Shown: positions 1-7,826, counted from the first letter of the stretch. The stretch: DNA of 19,028 bases from SIG440 sp045647905 (GCA_045647905.1 JAZRMZ010000101.1:1-19028); one strand, 5' to 3'. A program made the numbers and translations. The notes: generated by a model from the sequence alone, not told the origin.

Positions 1-29
1 ATTATACTATAAATTCTTGATTTTGTCAA
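1..29 (-). promoter_or_regulatory. Consensus sigma-A promoter reading out of the left edge, overlapped by a palindrome
   Basis: On the minus strand the -35 is TTGACA (24-29) and the -10 is TATAAT (1-6), with a 17-bp spacer: a perfect match to the housekeeping consensus. An 11-bp inverted repeat (arms 10-20 and 26-36, 5-nt loop) covers the -35 and most of the spacer, so it could be a repressor operator. The gene it serves lies left of the window and cannot be identified. Confidence 0.7.
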
Positions 30-84
30 GAATTTATTTATACTTTTAACGGTTGTTTTTCCTAACATGGACATCACAGCATCT

Positions 85-120
85 ATACAAAAATCCTGTC
101 TTCCGACAGGATTTTTGTAT
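85..120 (-). terminator. Intrinsic terminator of the YtvI-like gene
   Basis: A perfect 16-bp stem (85-100 with 105-120) with a TTCC loop begins at the last base of the stop codon of the minus-strand permease. The stem's outer part supplies A-runs and T-runs on both strands, so it may act in both directions. Confidence 0.8.
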
Positions 121-1244
121 TATTCATCATTGCTTTCATCATTTTCCGCTCCGTTTGCGGAGAATGCCTTGATGTTAAGTTTTCCCGTTTTATGCAAAGC
201 AAGAAAAATTGTTGTCATAACAGGAAGTCCAATCATTCCGATAATACCAAAAAATCTGTATCCCACATAAATTGTCAGCAATGTTACAAGGGGATGCAAT
301 CCCAGCTGCATTCCGATAATCTTCGGTTCAGCAAAATTCCGCACAAGAACAATAACCAGATAAAGAACAAGAAGCCCAATTCCCAGAAAATAACTTCCCG
401 AAGCAAAGGAGAACAGCGACCACGGAATAACAATGCCGCCCGTTCCGAGAATGGGGAGTATATCAAACACAGCAATAATCGCCGCAATACCCAACACATT
501 TTCAACACGCAGAATCATCAATCCGATAATAAGTTCAACGAAAGTGATGCTTAGAACAATGCTGTAAGCCTTGACATATTTAAGCAGTGTTTTTCCCAGT
601 TGCAGTTTTGTGTCGCTGACAACACCAATCATTCTGACAGGAAGATGACCTTTGACCCATTCCCTGATTTTGTCATAATCCATACTTATAAAGAAGGACG
701 AAAGAACGGTAAACACCACACTCAGGAACAAAAACGGGATACGACCCGTGGTTTGGGTAATAAACGAAAGGAAGTGTTCCGAAGCTCCTGAAATCAATCC
801 GCGAAGACTTTCAAAAGCACCGTCGGTAAAGGATGATACGTGAACAAGAACTTCCGGCGGCCAGTCCTTGCTGATTTCCGTGAGAGTAATCTTGAAATTC
901 TTCCAGAAGGGAACAATATTTTCATCAAAATACCTGGGCAAATCAACAAAAACCTCCTGAGCCGAACTCAGAATTTTTGCAATTGCCACCCACACAACAA
1001 AAACTATCAGAAAATATTCCAGAAGCATCACAACAAAAGCGCAAAGTTTTCGGTTAATTTTGGTTTTGTCGCATATTTTTGAAACCAGAGGATTTGCAAT
1101 AGCTGCAAGAATAAACCCAATTACAAAAGGCATCAACCACACAACGGCATATTTAAAAAACAAAAACACCAACGTCACAATCAATGCAAAATACGTCACA
1201 TTAACAATAAATTTGCGACGTTTTTCATACTGCCGATTTTGCAT
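120..1244 (-). CDS. ytvI: AI-2E/YtvI-family integral membrane permease
   Basis: A polytopic membrane protein of the AI-2E transporter (PF01594-type) superfamily, closest by eye to the sporulation integral membrane protein YtvI. It has a basic N-terminus, two hydrophobic helices at about residues 15-55, a soluble loop of about 80 residues, and a hydrophobic C-terminal half. That half carries the family signature: a DILPILGTGG segment, then NFAEPKIIGMQLGLHPL and a helix-rich end. Length (374-377 aa) is normal for the family. Two starts are possible: ATG at 1253 directly abuts the GGAAGGA ribosome site, while the ATG at 1244 is about 10 nt from it, as in neighbouring genes, so 1244 is preferred. 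It is monocistronic, followed by a terminator. The transported substrate is unknown; the sporulation link is by homology only. Confidence 0.85.
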   Translation of the reverse strand: MQNRQYEKRRKFIVNVTYFALIVTLVFLFFKYAVVWLMPFVIGFILAAIANPLVSKICDKTKINRKLCAFVVMLLEYFLIVFVVWVAIAKILSSAQEVFVDLPRYFDENIVPFWKNFKITLTEISKDWPPEVLVHVSSFTDGAFESLRGLISGASEHFLSFITQTTGRIPFLFLSVVFTVLSSFFISMDYDKIREWVKGHLPVRMIGVVSDTKLQLGKTLLKYVKAYSIVLSITFVELIIGLMILRVENVLGIAAIIAVFDILPILGTGGIVIPWSLFSFASGSYFLGIGLLVLYLVIVLVRNFAEPKIIGMQLGLHPLVTLLTIYVGYRFFGIIGMIGLPVMTTIFLALHKTGKLNIKAFSANGAENDESNDE

Positions 1245-1297
1245 TTTCACCATTTCCTTCCAATATAATATATAAACATACTTTCTTCTGTTATTAT

Positions 1298-1479
1298 AAT
1301 AGTGATCGGTGAAACGCTTTTGCGTTTTTTGTTTGCGATGTATCGCAAACGCCTTTGAAAACTATGGTTTTCAAAGACCGACACTATTGCAATCATGCGT
1401 GGCTTTCAAGCTAACAGCTTGAAAGTTGCGGAACATATTCCGCTTAAAACGGCATTCTGCCGTTTCCACGACAATGATT
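1298..1479. repeat. Double cloverleaf: two outer stems each enclosing three perfect hairpins
   Basis: Module 1 (1298-1388) has an outer 12-bp stem (1298-1310 with 1377-1388, one bulged A) around hairpins 1312-1327 (6 bp), 1331-1350 (8 bp) and 1353-1376 (10 bp). Module 2 (1391-1479) has outer stems AATCAT/ATGATT and CGTGG/CCACG around hairpins 1403-1425 (10 bp), 1428-1443 (6 bp) and 1447-1465 (8 bp). All inner hairpins are perfect with 3-4 nt loops. The sequences of the arms differ between modules although the architecture is the same. It lies between the divergent ytvI-like gene and the operon promoter. It could be a structured RNA, a mobile palindromic element or a protein-binding DNA structure; no coding frame fits it. 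The structure is seen directly, the function is unknown. Confidence 0.75.
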
Positions 1480-1500
1480 ATATTTCAATTATTGCACAAA

Positions 1501-1515
1501 TGACAATTGTTGTCA
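1501..1515. promoter_or_regulatory. Short palindrome TGACAATTGTTGTCA
   Basis: Six-base arms TGACAA and TTGTCA flank a TTG centre. It sits about 60 bp upstream of the -35 of the pyrH operon promoter, so it may be an operator, but such a short palindrome can arise by chance in AT-rich DNA. Confidence 0.25.
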
Positions 1516-1575
1516 AGGGACGAAAATACCAAAATTTTTTTTAATAAGGTTTTCTTATTATTTTTTCAGAAAGTC

Positions 1576-1604
1576 TTGAATAGTTCTTCAAAATATGTTA
1601 TACT
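1576..1604 (+). promoter_or_regulatory. Promoter of the pyrH-rseP operon
   Basis: TTGAAT (1576-1581) and TATACT (1599-1604) are separated by 17 bp. Transcription would begin near 1611, which rules out the longer open frame starting at 1507 and supports translation from 1699. The leader begins with a hairpin TGCCCG/CGGGCA (1614-1619 with 1633-1638). No other promoter of this quality was seen before the end of rseP. Confidence 0.75.
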
Positions 1605-1698
1605 AAGGCAAAGTGCCCGTTTGACAATTTTTCGGGCAAAGAAAAGTTTAAAAACAAATCTTATTACCATAAAAACTTTGAAGAAAGGCTGTCAAATT

Positions 1699-2349
1699 AT
1701 GAAGAAATCAAAACTTTCACCAAATTCAAAAAAAACATTGACAATTCTCGGCTTTGTAGGAGGAACGTTGCTGACATTTCTTATTTCCTTTGTGCTTTCC
1801 CTCTATTTCATAGCAAACCCGATTGTTTGGGATAACCCCACAATTGTAGCTGAAAACGAAAGCCTGAAAGAAGAAATCGAAGCACTTGAAAAACAGCTTG
1901 AAGAAAAAACTTCTTCAAACAAATCAGACAAAAAGCAGGAAAGCAAGCCTGAGAAAAAGGCTGAAGCTCCTGCTCAGTCAAAACCGGCACCTGCTCCTGC
2001 TCCTGCCGCAACACCGGAATCTTCAGCACCTGCAGAGAATTCCGAACCGGCTTCTGCAACACCCTCCGAATCTGAGGGTGAACAAGCACCTGCCGACTCC
2101 ACCGAAAAAACAGACGGAACAGCCACCACTCCCGAAGCCGATGCTTCGGCAAATAACGGCGAAACAACACCTGCCGACACTTCGGCAACCGAAGGTGACA
2201 CAACTGTTACAGAGGTCACAGGCGCAGCGGAAGAAAGACCTATGAAGCCTATGACACCCCCCACCTTCAATCCTTCCACAACAACCACCCCCGAAGGCGG
2301 CAATCCCGTTGAAAAGGATCCTGCAATGCCAACCGGAAATGTATATTAA
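1699..2349 (+). CDS. Membrane-anchored low-complexity protein of unknown function
   Basis: A 216-residue protein I do not recognise as a named family. It has a short basic N-terminus, one strong membrane helix (about 14-38), a charged coiled-coil-like segment (about 51-70, ENESLKEEIEALEKQLEEK) and then about 130 residues of Pro/Ala/Thr/Ser/Glu-rich sequence that should be disordered. This suggests a type II anchored protein with a flexible extracellular tail. The start at 1699 is chosen because the promoter lies at 1576-1604 and AAAGG precedes the ATG by about 10 nt; the frame is open further upstream but that part would not be transcribed. It is the first gene of the operon, 19 bp before pyrH. 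It may be a cell-wall or division accessory protein, but nothing in the sequence proves it. Confidence 0.75.
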   Translation: MKKSKLSPNSKKTLTILGFVGGTLLTFLISFVLSLYFIANPIVWDNPTIVAENESLKEEIEALEKQLEEKTSSNKSDKKQESKPEKKAEAPAQSKPAPAPAPAATPESSAPAENSEPASATPSESEGEQAPADSTEKTDGTATTPEADASANNGETTPADTSATEGDTTVTEVTGAAEERPMKPMTPPTFNPSTTTTPEGGNPVEKDPAMPTGNVY

Positions 2350-2368
2350 TTTTAGGAGGTAATCCCCC

Positions 2369-3073
2369 ATGTCAATAAAATACAAAAGAGTAATGCTCAA
2401 AATCAGCGGCGAAGCACTTGCCGGCGAAAAGGGCTTTGGGCTTGACGGAAAAACGGTTGAAACCGTTGCACAGAAAATCAAAGAATGTACCGACCTCGGC
2501 TGTGAAATTGCCGTTGTTGTGGGCGGCGGAAACTTCTGGCGCGGCAGAACGGGCGAAGGCATGGACAGAATCCGTGCCGACCATATGGGAATGCTTGCAA
2601 CAGTTATAAATTCCCTCGCTCTCCTTGATGCCCTTGAACAGCTTGGAGTTCCTGCAAGAGTTCAGACCGCAATTGAAATGCGTCAGATTGCCGAGCCTTA
2701 CATAAGACTCAAGGCAATGCGCCATCTTGAAAAAGCAAGAGTTGTTATTTTTGCTTGCGGAACAGGCAACCCATACTTCTCAACCGATACAGCAGCAGCT
2801 CTCCGTGCAGCTGAAATCAATGCCGAAATCATTCTTCTTGCAAAGAAGGTTGATGCGGTTTATGACAGCGACCCCCACGTTAATCCCAACGCCGTTAAGT
2901 TTGACGAACTCAGCTATATCGACGTTCTCAACCGTGGCCTCGGAGTTATGGACTCAACAGCAACATCACTTTGTATGGACAACAACATCCCGATTCTTGT
3001 CTTTGGTCTTGACGACCCCGACAACATAAAAAGAGCCGTTCAGGGCGAAAAAATCGGAACAATTGTAAAATAA
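2369..3073 (+). CDS. pyrH: UMP kinase
   Basis: Phosphorylates UMP to UDP with ATP, a hexameric cytoplasmic enzyme of the amino-acid-kinase fold. Visible signatures are the N-terminal KISGEALAG loop (from residue 11), GGGNFWRG, the UMP-binding DRIRADHMGMLATVINSLAL segment, and GTGNPYFSTDTAAALRA near the acceptor site, followed by the KKVDAVYDSDP segment. Length (234 aa) is normal. TAGGAGG sits 9 nt before the ATG. It is followed 43 bp later by frr, the usual pairing in bacteria. Unlike many genomes, it is not preceded by rpsB-tsf here but by a membrane-anchored protein gene. Confidence 0.97.
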   Translation: MSIKYKRVMLKISGEALAGEKGFGLDGKTVETVAQKIKECTDLGCEIAVVVGGGNFWRGRTGEGMDRIRADHMGMLATVINSLALLDALEQLGVPARVQTAIEMRQIAEPYIRLKAMRHLEKARVVIFACGTGNPYFSTDTAAALRAAEINAEIILLAKKVDAVYDSDPHVNPNAVKFDELSYIDVLNRGLGVMDSTATSLCMDNNIPILVFGLDDPDNIKRAVQGEKIGTIVK

Positions 3074-3116
3074 GACTTATCAAACATATCAATTTTAGAA
3101 AACTTTTGAAAGGTAG

Positions 3117-3668
3117 ATGAATATTATGCAAAACGCAGAAAACAAAATGCAAAAAACAATTGCTGCTCTTGAATCTGATTTGGCGGCAATCCGTGCAGGC
3201 AGAGCAAACCCTGCAATTCTTGACAAGGTTACGGTTGAATACTACGGTGTTGCAACTCCCATTCAGCAGGTTGGAACCGTTGCCGTTCCCGAACCCAGAA
3301 CAATCACAATTCAGCCCTGGGATGCATCAATCCTTGGCGAAATCGAAAAAGCAATCCTCAAGTCGGATGTGGGCATCAACCCCAACAACGACGGAAAAAT
3401 GATTCGCCTCAACTTCCCTCCCCTCACCGAAGAAAGAAGAAAAGAACTGGTTAAGGGAATTTCAAAACGTGGCGAGGAGGCAAAGGTTGCTGTCCGCAAT
3501 GTTCGCCGCGACTCACTTGAAGGCTTCAAGAAGCAGAAAAAAGACGGTGAAATCACAGAGGACGATTTGAAGAATCTCGAAACAAAGATTCAGAAGCTCA
3601 CCGACAAATTTGTTGCCGAAATCGACACTATTGTTTCTGCAAAAGAAAAGGAAATCTTAGAGGTATAG
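3117..3668 (+). CDS. frr: Ribosome recycling factor
   Basis: Works with EF-G to split post-termination ribosomes. The family hallmarks are all present: IRAGRANPAILDKVTVEYYG near residues 25-44, RTITIQPWD, and the helical LTEERRKELVKGISKRGEEAKVAVRNVRRDS segment, then a long C-terminal helix. Length (183 aa) matches the family. The start is uncertain: AAAGG (3109-3113) is only 3 nt from the ATG at 3117 and 12 nt from a second in-frame ATG at 3126. The longer form fits typical N-terminal length better. The gene ends 6 bp before uppS, so the two are translationally close. Confidence 0.97.
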   Translation: MNIMQNAENKMQKTIAALESDLAAIRAGRANPAILDKVTVEYYGVATPIQQVGTVAVPEPRTITIQPWDASILGEIEKAILKSDVGINPNNDGKMIRLNFPPLTEERRKELVKGISKRGEEAKVAVRNVRRDSLEGFKKQKKDGEITEDDLKNLETKIQKLTDKFVAEIDTIVSAKEKEILEV

Positions 3669-3674
3669 TTTTTC

Positions 3675-4418
3675 ATGTTTTTTAAGAAGAAACCCAAATC
3701 CGCCGAAGCACTTGACCCCAATAACATTCCTCAGCATATCGGAATCATCATGGACGGAAACGGAAGATGGGCAAAGCGCAGAGGTCTCCCCAGAAGTGCA
3801 GGGCATCGTGCAGGTGCCGAAACACTCAAAAAAATCGTAAAATATTGCGACAAAATCGGGGTGAAATGCGTCACAGCCTATGCCTTTTCAACCGAAAACT
3901 GGAACAGGCCCCAAAAAGAAGTTGACGCCCTGATGGATTTGCTTTATATGTACCTTCAGCAGGTTGAAGAACAGTTTGCAGGAACAAATGTTATACTCCG
4001 TGTTATCGGCGACAGGTCAAGACTTTCCGAAAAAATCAACCAAGCCATTGACTACGCTGAGGACTACACAAAGGACAACAGCGGACTCATTCTCAACGTT
4101 GCCCTGAACTACGGTGGCAGAGATGAAATCACCCGTGCAGCACAGCTTGTTGCAAAGGCCGTGGCTGACGGAAAGCTTTCGGCAGACGCAATCTCGGAAG
4201 ATACTTTTTCAAAGTATATGTACACCGAATCCTTGCCCGAAGTTGATTTGATAATCAGACCCAGCGGTGAATACCGTCTTTCAAACTTTCTGCTCTGGCA
4301 GGCAGCATATGCCGAGTTCTGGTTCAACAACATCAACTGGCCCGATTTTTCGGAAAAACATATGGAACAGGCTGTTCTTGACTATCAGAAGCGAAACCGT
4401 CGCTTCGGCAAAGTATAA
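3675..4418 (+). CDS. uppS: Isoprenyl transferase (undecaprenyl diphosphate synthase)
   Basis: A cis-prenyltransferase that extends farnesyl diphosphate with isopentenyl diphosphate to give the undecaprenyl carrier used for peptidoglycan and other wall polymers. The catalytic HIGIIMDGNGRWAKRRG motif is at 21-37 (Asp27), followed by GHRAG, FSTENWNRP, and the C-terminal diphosphate-binding RPSGEYRLSNFLLWQ (195-209). The position that is often Thr in RTSGE is Pro here. Length (247 aa) is normal. It starts 6 bp after frr. A hairpin repeat separates it from cdsA. Confidence 0.96.
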   Translation: MFFKKKPKSAEALDPNNIPQHIGIIMDGNGRWAKRRGLPRSAGHRAGAETLKKIVKYCDKIGVKCVTAYAFSTENWNRPQKEVDALMDLLYMYLQQVEEQFAGTNVILRVIGDRSRLSEKINQAIDYAEDYTKDNSGLILNVALNYGGRDEITRAAQLVAKAVADGKLSADAISEDTFSKYMYTESLPEVDLIIRPSGEYRLSNFLLWQAAYAEFWFNNINWPDFSEKHMEQAVLDYQKRNRRFGKV

Positions 4419-4436
4419 TTTCAATAACGAAAAGGG

Positions 4437-4560
4437 GCTATTGCGTTAAAGTAAAGTTGCGCAAAATTAATTGTCATTCTGAGCGTAGCGAAGAGTCTTC
4501 ACCTCTCGCTCAGGGTGACATCGTTGTTAATTTGCACAATAACTTTATTTAGCGTAACAG
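4437..4560. repeat. MITE-like long-hairpin repeat between uppS and cdsA
   Basis: The core is a 14-bp stem (4472-4485 with 4507-4520; TGTCATTCTGAGCG against CGCTCAGGGTGACA, with two G-U type pairs). Imperfect outer arms (4437-4471 and 4527-4560) extend the inverted repeat to about 124 bp. It shares the core TCATTCTGAGCG...AGCGAAGA with the array at 10803-11408 and the copies near 6573, 7827, 14302 and 18554. It has no coding capacity and lies within the transcribed operon. Confidence 0.75.
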
Positions 4561-4589
4561 TCCTTCTGCTTTTAATGAAAGGAAATACC

Positions 4590-5393
4590 ATGAAAACACG
4601 AATTATAACAGGTGCCGTGCTGGTTGTGGTGTTGGCTGCTATTCTTCTCACTCCCCCAACCATCCTCACGGGCGCAATTATTCTCATTTCAATTGTGGGA
4701 CTTTACGAATTTTATAAAGCAACAGGTATGTGGGACAAAAAAGCGGTCTGCGCCGTGGGTTTTATTGCGGCAATCGCAATGCCCTTTCTGCACAATATCC
4801 CAACAGCCTTTTATATGCCCATGGCATACGGCTTTATGTTTCTGCTTTTTCTCAGTATGCTCATCAAACACAAAACCATTTCGGTTATTGATGCGGCAAT
4901 GACCATTTTCAGCGTAATTTATGTCCCGTACTTTTTGACAAATCTTTTATACATCAGAGAACTGAACTACGGAAACCTGCTCATATGGTTGCCCTTTGTG
5001 GGAGCTTTTCTCACCGATACCTGCGCATATTTTGCAGGAGTTTTTCTTGGCAAACACAAGCTTTGCCCAAACATCAGCCCAAAGAAGACAATTGAAGGCT
5101 CAATTGGCGGAATCCTCGGCTGTATGGGTTCATGTATGCTCTATGGTCTGATTCTTGAAAAAGCATGGAGCATTGATGTGAACTATATAAACCTCGCAAT
5201 CCTCGGAATGATTATGGCAATTGTTTCACAGATTGGCGACCTTTCGGCATCAATAATCAAACGCAAATTCGGAATCAAGGACTACGGCAAGTTATTCCCC
5301 GGGCACGGCGGAATCCTTGACAGACTTGACAGCGTTATTATGATTGCTCCCGTTGTTTACCTATTTCTCATAAACATCGGAATTTTAATTTAG
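4590..5393 (+). CDS. cdsA: Phosphatidate cytidylyltransferase (CDP-diacylglycerol synthase)
   Basis: Makes CDP-diacylglycerol from phosphatidate and CTP at the membrane, the branch point for acidic phospholipids. The protein (267 aa) is almost entirely hydrophobic helices and ends with the family signature: SQIGDLSASIIKRKFGIKD followed by PGHGGILDRLDS, which contains the metal-binding Asp residues. The open frame extends upstream to 4515, but that part lies in the hairpin repeat. The ATG at 4590 with GAAAGGA 6-7 nt before it is the sensible start. It continues the frr-uppS-cdsA-dxr-rseP gene order seen across many bacteria. Confidence 0.95.
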   Translation: MKTRIITGAVLVVVLAAILLTPPTILTGAIILISIVGLYEFYKATGMWDKKAVCAVGFIAAIAMPFLHNIPTAFYMPMAYGFMFLLFLSMLIKHKTISVIDAAMTIFSVIYVPYFLTNLLYIRELNYGNLLIWLPFVGAFLTDTCAYFAGVFLGKHKLCPNISPKKTIEGSIGGILGCMGSCMLYGLILEKAWSIDVNYINLAILGMIMAIVSQIGDLSASIIKRKFGIKDYGKLFPGHGGILDRLDSVIMIAPVVYLFLINIGILI

Positions 5394-5427
5394 TCTGACA
5401 GAAAAAAAGGAAAGGTGATAAGCCTTT

Positions 5428-6558
5428 ATGAATATATCAATACTGGGGTCAACAGGCTCCATCGGAACACAAGCCCTCAAGGTTGTTGATGACCTGAAAG
5501 GGCAAAAAGATATTACGGTCAGAGCAATAACGGGCAATTCAAACACCCTTCTCCTTGAAGAACAGGCAAGACAGTATAAGCCCCAAATAGCCGTTGTTGC
5601 TGACCAAAAAAAATACACCGACCTGAAAACCCGTCTTGCAGACACGAATATAGAAGTGCTTTGCGGCGAGGAAGGACTTTGCCGTGCCGCAACCCTTGAG
5701 GATGTTCAAATGGTGCTTTCATCAATTGTGGGCTTTGCAGGACTTGTTCCAACCATGAAGGCAATTGAAGCAGGCAAGGATATTGCCCTTGCCAACAAAG
5801 AAACCCTGGTGACGGCAGGAGCACTTTTCACCGATGCCGTTAAAAGACACGGAATCCGCCTTCTCCCCGTTGACAGCGAACATTCGGCAATATTCCAGTC
5901 AATGCACGGCGGAAACCGAGCTGAGCTGAAAAAAATTCTGCTCACAGCATCGGGCGGCCCGTTTTTTGGCAAAACAACAGCAGAACTGAAAAACATCACA
6001 AAAGAACAGGCACTCAAGCATCCCAACTGGACAATGGGCGCAAAAATCACCATTGACAGCGCAACCTTGATGAACAAAGGACTTGAAATCATTGAAGCAA
6101 AGTGGCTTTTTGATGTGGATTTTGACGATATTGAGGTGGTTGTTCACCGTGAAAGCATAATCCATTCAATGGTGGAATTTGCCGACAAAAGTATTATAGC
6201 ACAGCTAAGTCTGCCCTCAATGAAACATCCCATTCAGTATGCCTTCACCTATCCCCAAAGAATGCCCTCTCCCGATGAATCGGTTTCTTTTTCGGATATT
6301 GCAAAGATGACATTTTTCAAGCCCGATGAAGAAACCTTCCGTTGCCTTGCCCTTGCAAAAAAGGCAGGAAAAATGGGCGGAATTATGCCAACTGTGCTCA
6401 ACGCCGCAAACGAAGTGGCTGTTGCGGCATTTCTCAGGGATGAAATGGGATTTTTGAATATAGCCGAATTTGTTGAAAAAACAATGACTTCCTTCAAAAA
6501 TAAATCAAATCCAACCCTTGAGGACATAATAGAAGTTGACAAAGAAATAAGACAATAG
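5428..6558 (+). CDS. dxr: 1-deoxy-D-xylulose 5-phosphate reductoisomerase
   Basis: The NADPH-dependent second step of the MEP isoprenoid pathway, which feeds UppS upstream. Signatures: nucleotide-binding GSTGSIG (7-13), ANKETLVTAG (122-131), metal/substrate loop PVDSEHSAIFQ (147-157, Asp149 and Glu151), TASGGPF (173-179) and WTMGAKITIDSATLMNKGLE (201-220), then HRESIIHSMVEF. Length (376 aa) is normal. The ribosome site is AAAGGTGAT; it can pair with CCTTT just before the ATG as a small hairpin, which might modulate translation. The operon gap to cdsA is 34 bp. Confidence 0.97.
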   Translation: MNISILGSTGSIGTQALKVVDDLKGQKDITVRAITGNSNTLLLEEQARQYKPQIAVVADQKKYTDLKTRLADTNIEVLCGEEGLCRAATLEDVQMVLSSIVGFAGLVPTMKAIEAGKDIALANKETLVTAGALFTDAVKRHGIRLLPVDSEHSAIFQSMHGGNRAELKKILLTASGGPFFGKTTAELKNITKEQALKHPNWTMGAKITIDSATLMNKGLEIIEAKWLFDVDFDDIEVVVHRESIIHSMVEFADKSIIAQLSLPSMKHPIQYAFTYPQRMPSPDESVSFSDIAKMTFFKPDEETFRCLALAKKAGKMGGIMPTVLNAANEVAVAAFLRDEMGFLNIAEFVEKTMTSFKNKSNPTLEDIIEVDKEIRQ

Positions 6559-6572
6559 CCTGAATCCAAAAA

Positions 6573-6690
6573 GGTTCTTTGGCAAATATTGGAGTCTGAC
6601 ATAAAGATTCTTCGCTGATTGCTCAGAAACCCAACAGAGTTATCCTGAGTGCAACGAAGAATCTTTCCAAAATGATTTACAGACCCATTC
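6573..6690. repeat. Diverged MITE-like hairpin repeat between dxr and rseP
   Basis: A 12-bp perfect stem AAAGATTCTTCG (6603-6614) with CGAAGAATCTTT (6655-6666) plus CTCAG/CTGAG further in. The outer segment GGTTCTTTGGCAAATATTGG resembles the GGTTCTATTGCAAATGTTGG end of the copy at 18554, and the right end read in reverse resembles the same copy. It fills nearly all of the 148-bp dxr-rseP gap. Confidence 0.65.
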
Positions 6691-6706
6691 AAGAAAGGAA
6701 ATTATA

Positions 6707-7756
6707 ATGATCTGGACAATTATTTTCGCTATACTGTTTTTTTCATTGATAATCTTTGTTCACGAGCTGGGACATTTTCTGACAGCACGACTTTTCAAAG
6801 TAACCGTTCATGAATTTGCAATCGGAATGGGCCCAAAGCTCATTTCGTGGGGAAAAAAGCAAACAATGTATTCAATCCGAATGATTCCTGTGGGCGGCTT
6901 CTGCAAAATGGAAGGCGAAGACGAAGCCAGCCAAAATGAAGGCTCTTTTTCAAACAAACCTTGGTATGCAAGGCTCATTATCCTTGCATCGGGCGCAGGA
7001 ATGAACATCATTCTCGGCTTTGTTGTGTGCATTATCTACACAATCATCCTCACATCTCAAACAGGAATAATTGCAACAACAACCATTGACGCTCTCGCCC
7101 CCGAAGCACCTGCCGCAAAGGTTCTTCAGGCAGGCGACAAAATCCTTGAAATCAACGGTTCAACCGTCAACATAAAACGTGATATTGATTTTGAAATCAA
7201 TATAAACGGCGCAGACACCGCCAAAATCCTTGTTGACCGAAAGGGCGAAGAACTTGAATTTGACATCAAGCCCGTGATCTCCACCCATGAGGACGGAACC
7301 CAAAGCCATATGATTGGAATTTACCTCAAAACCGAAAGTCCCGGTGTTTTGAACATTCTTCACGAATCCTTATTTCAGACAATATGGATGGGAAAAACCG
7401 TTATTGTCTCCCTTGGAATGTTAATCAGCGGTAAGGCAAGCATGAACGACGTTTCAGGCCCCGTGGGTGTTGTAAGCACAATGAACACCGTGGCACAGGG
7501 TGGCGGAATTGTCGGACTTATAAATCTTTTGATGCTCGGTTCTCTGATTTCGGTAAATATCGGAATTATGAACCTCCTCCCCCTTCCTGCACTTGACGGC
7601 GGAAGAATTTTCTTTATTCTGATTGAGGGAATTCGCCGAAAGCCAATTCCTCCCGAAAAAGAAGGAATTGTCCACTTCATCGGGCTGATTCTTTTGTTCG
7701 GACTGATGATTTTTGCAACCTGGAACGACATATTGCGTCTGATAAACGGAGTATAA
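6707..7756 (+). CDS. rseP: RIP metalloprotease RseP (site-2 protease)
   Basis: An intramembrane zinc protease that cleaves transmembrane substrates such as anti-sigma factors. The catalytic HELGH (19-23) lies in the first membrane helix, the third zinc ligand is Asp297 in NLLPLPALDGGR, and a PDZ domain (about 125-195) sits between, with GXG-like PVGGFCKMEGE at 61-71. Length (349 aa) is typical of clostridial members. GAAAGGA precedes the ATG by 6 nt. It closes the operon: ispG, which often follows, is absent, and a terminator comes 22 bp after the stop. The natural substrate cannot be told from this window. Confidence 0.95.
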   Translation: MIWTIIFAILFFSLIIFVHELGHFLTARLFKVTVHEFAIGMGPKLISWGKKQTMYSIRMIPVGGFCKMEGEDEASQNEGSFSNKPWYARLIILASGAGMNIILGFVVCIIYTIILTSQTGIIATTTIDALAPEAPAAKVLQAGDKILEINGSTVNIKRDIDFEININGADTAKILVDRKGEELEFDIKPVISTHEDGTQSHMIGIYLKTESPGVLNILHESLFQTIWMGKTVIVSLGMLISGKASMNDVSGPVGVVSTMNTVAQGGGIVGLINLLMLGSLISVNIGIMNLLPLPALDGGRIFFILIEGIRRKPIPPEKEGIVHFIGLILLFGLMIFATWNDILRLINGV

Positions 7757-7778
7757 ATAGAACCGTTTTTATACCACA

Positions 7779-7809
7779 AAACCCCGCAACCATATGGGTT
7801 GCGGGGTTT
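7779..7809 (+). terminator. Intrinsic terminator after rseP
   Basis: A 13-bp GC-rich stem (7779-7791 with 7797-7809, loop ATATG) followed by TTTGTCTT. The minus-strand read also ends in TTTTG, so it may serve both directions. Confidence 0.8.
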
Positions 7810-7826
7810 GTCTTGCAGAAATTTCA

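Noticed and set aside
1298..1388. tRNA gene, because of the cloverleaf shape
   Set aside because: No T-loop or D-loop consensus, no anticodon arm of the right size and no acceptor end; stems are too long.
1507..1698. N-terminal extension of the low-complexity protein from a TTG at 1507
   Set aside because: The promoter at 1576-1604 lies inside it and the ribosome site precedes the ATG at 1699.
2023..2562. Minus-strand frame across the low-complexity gene and pyrH
   Set aside because: A shadow of repetitive Pro/Ala/Thr codons; it overlaps pyrH, which is certain.
4515..4589. N-terminal extension of CdsA
   Set aside because: It is encoded by the hairpin repeat; GAAAGGA supports the ATG at 4590.
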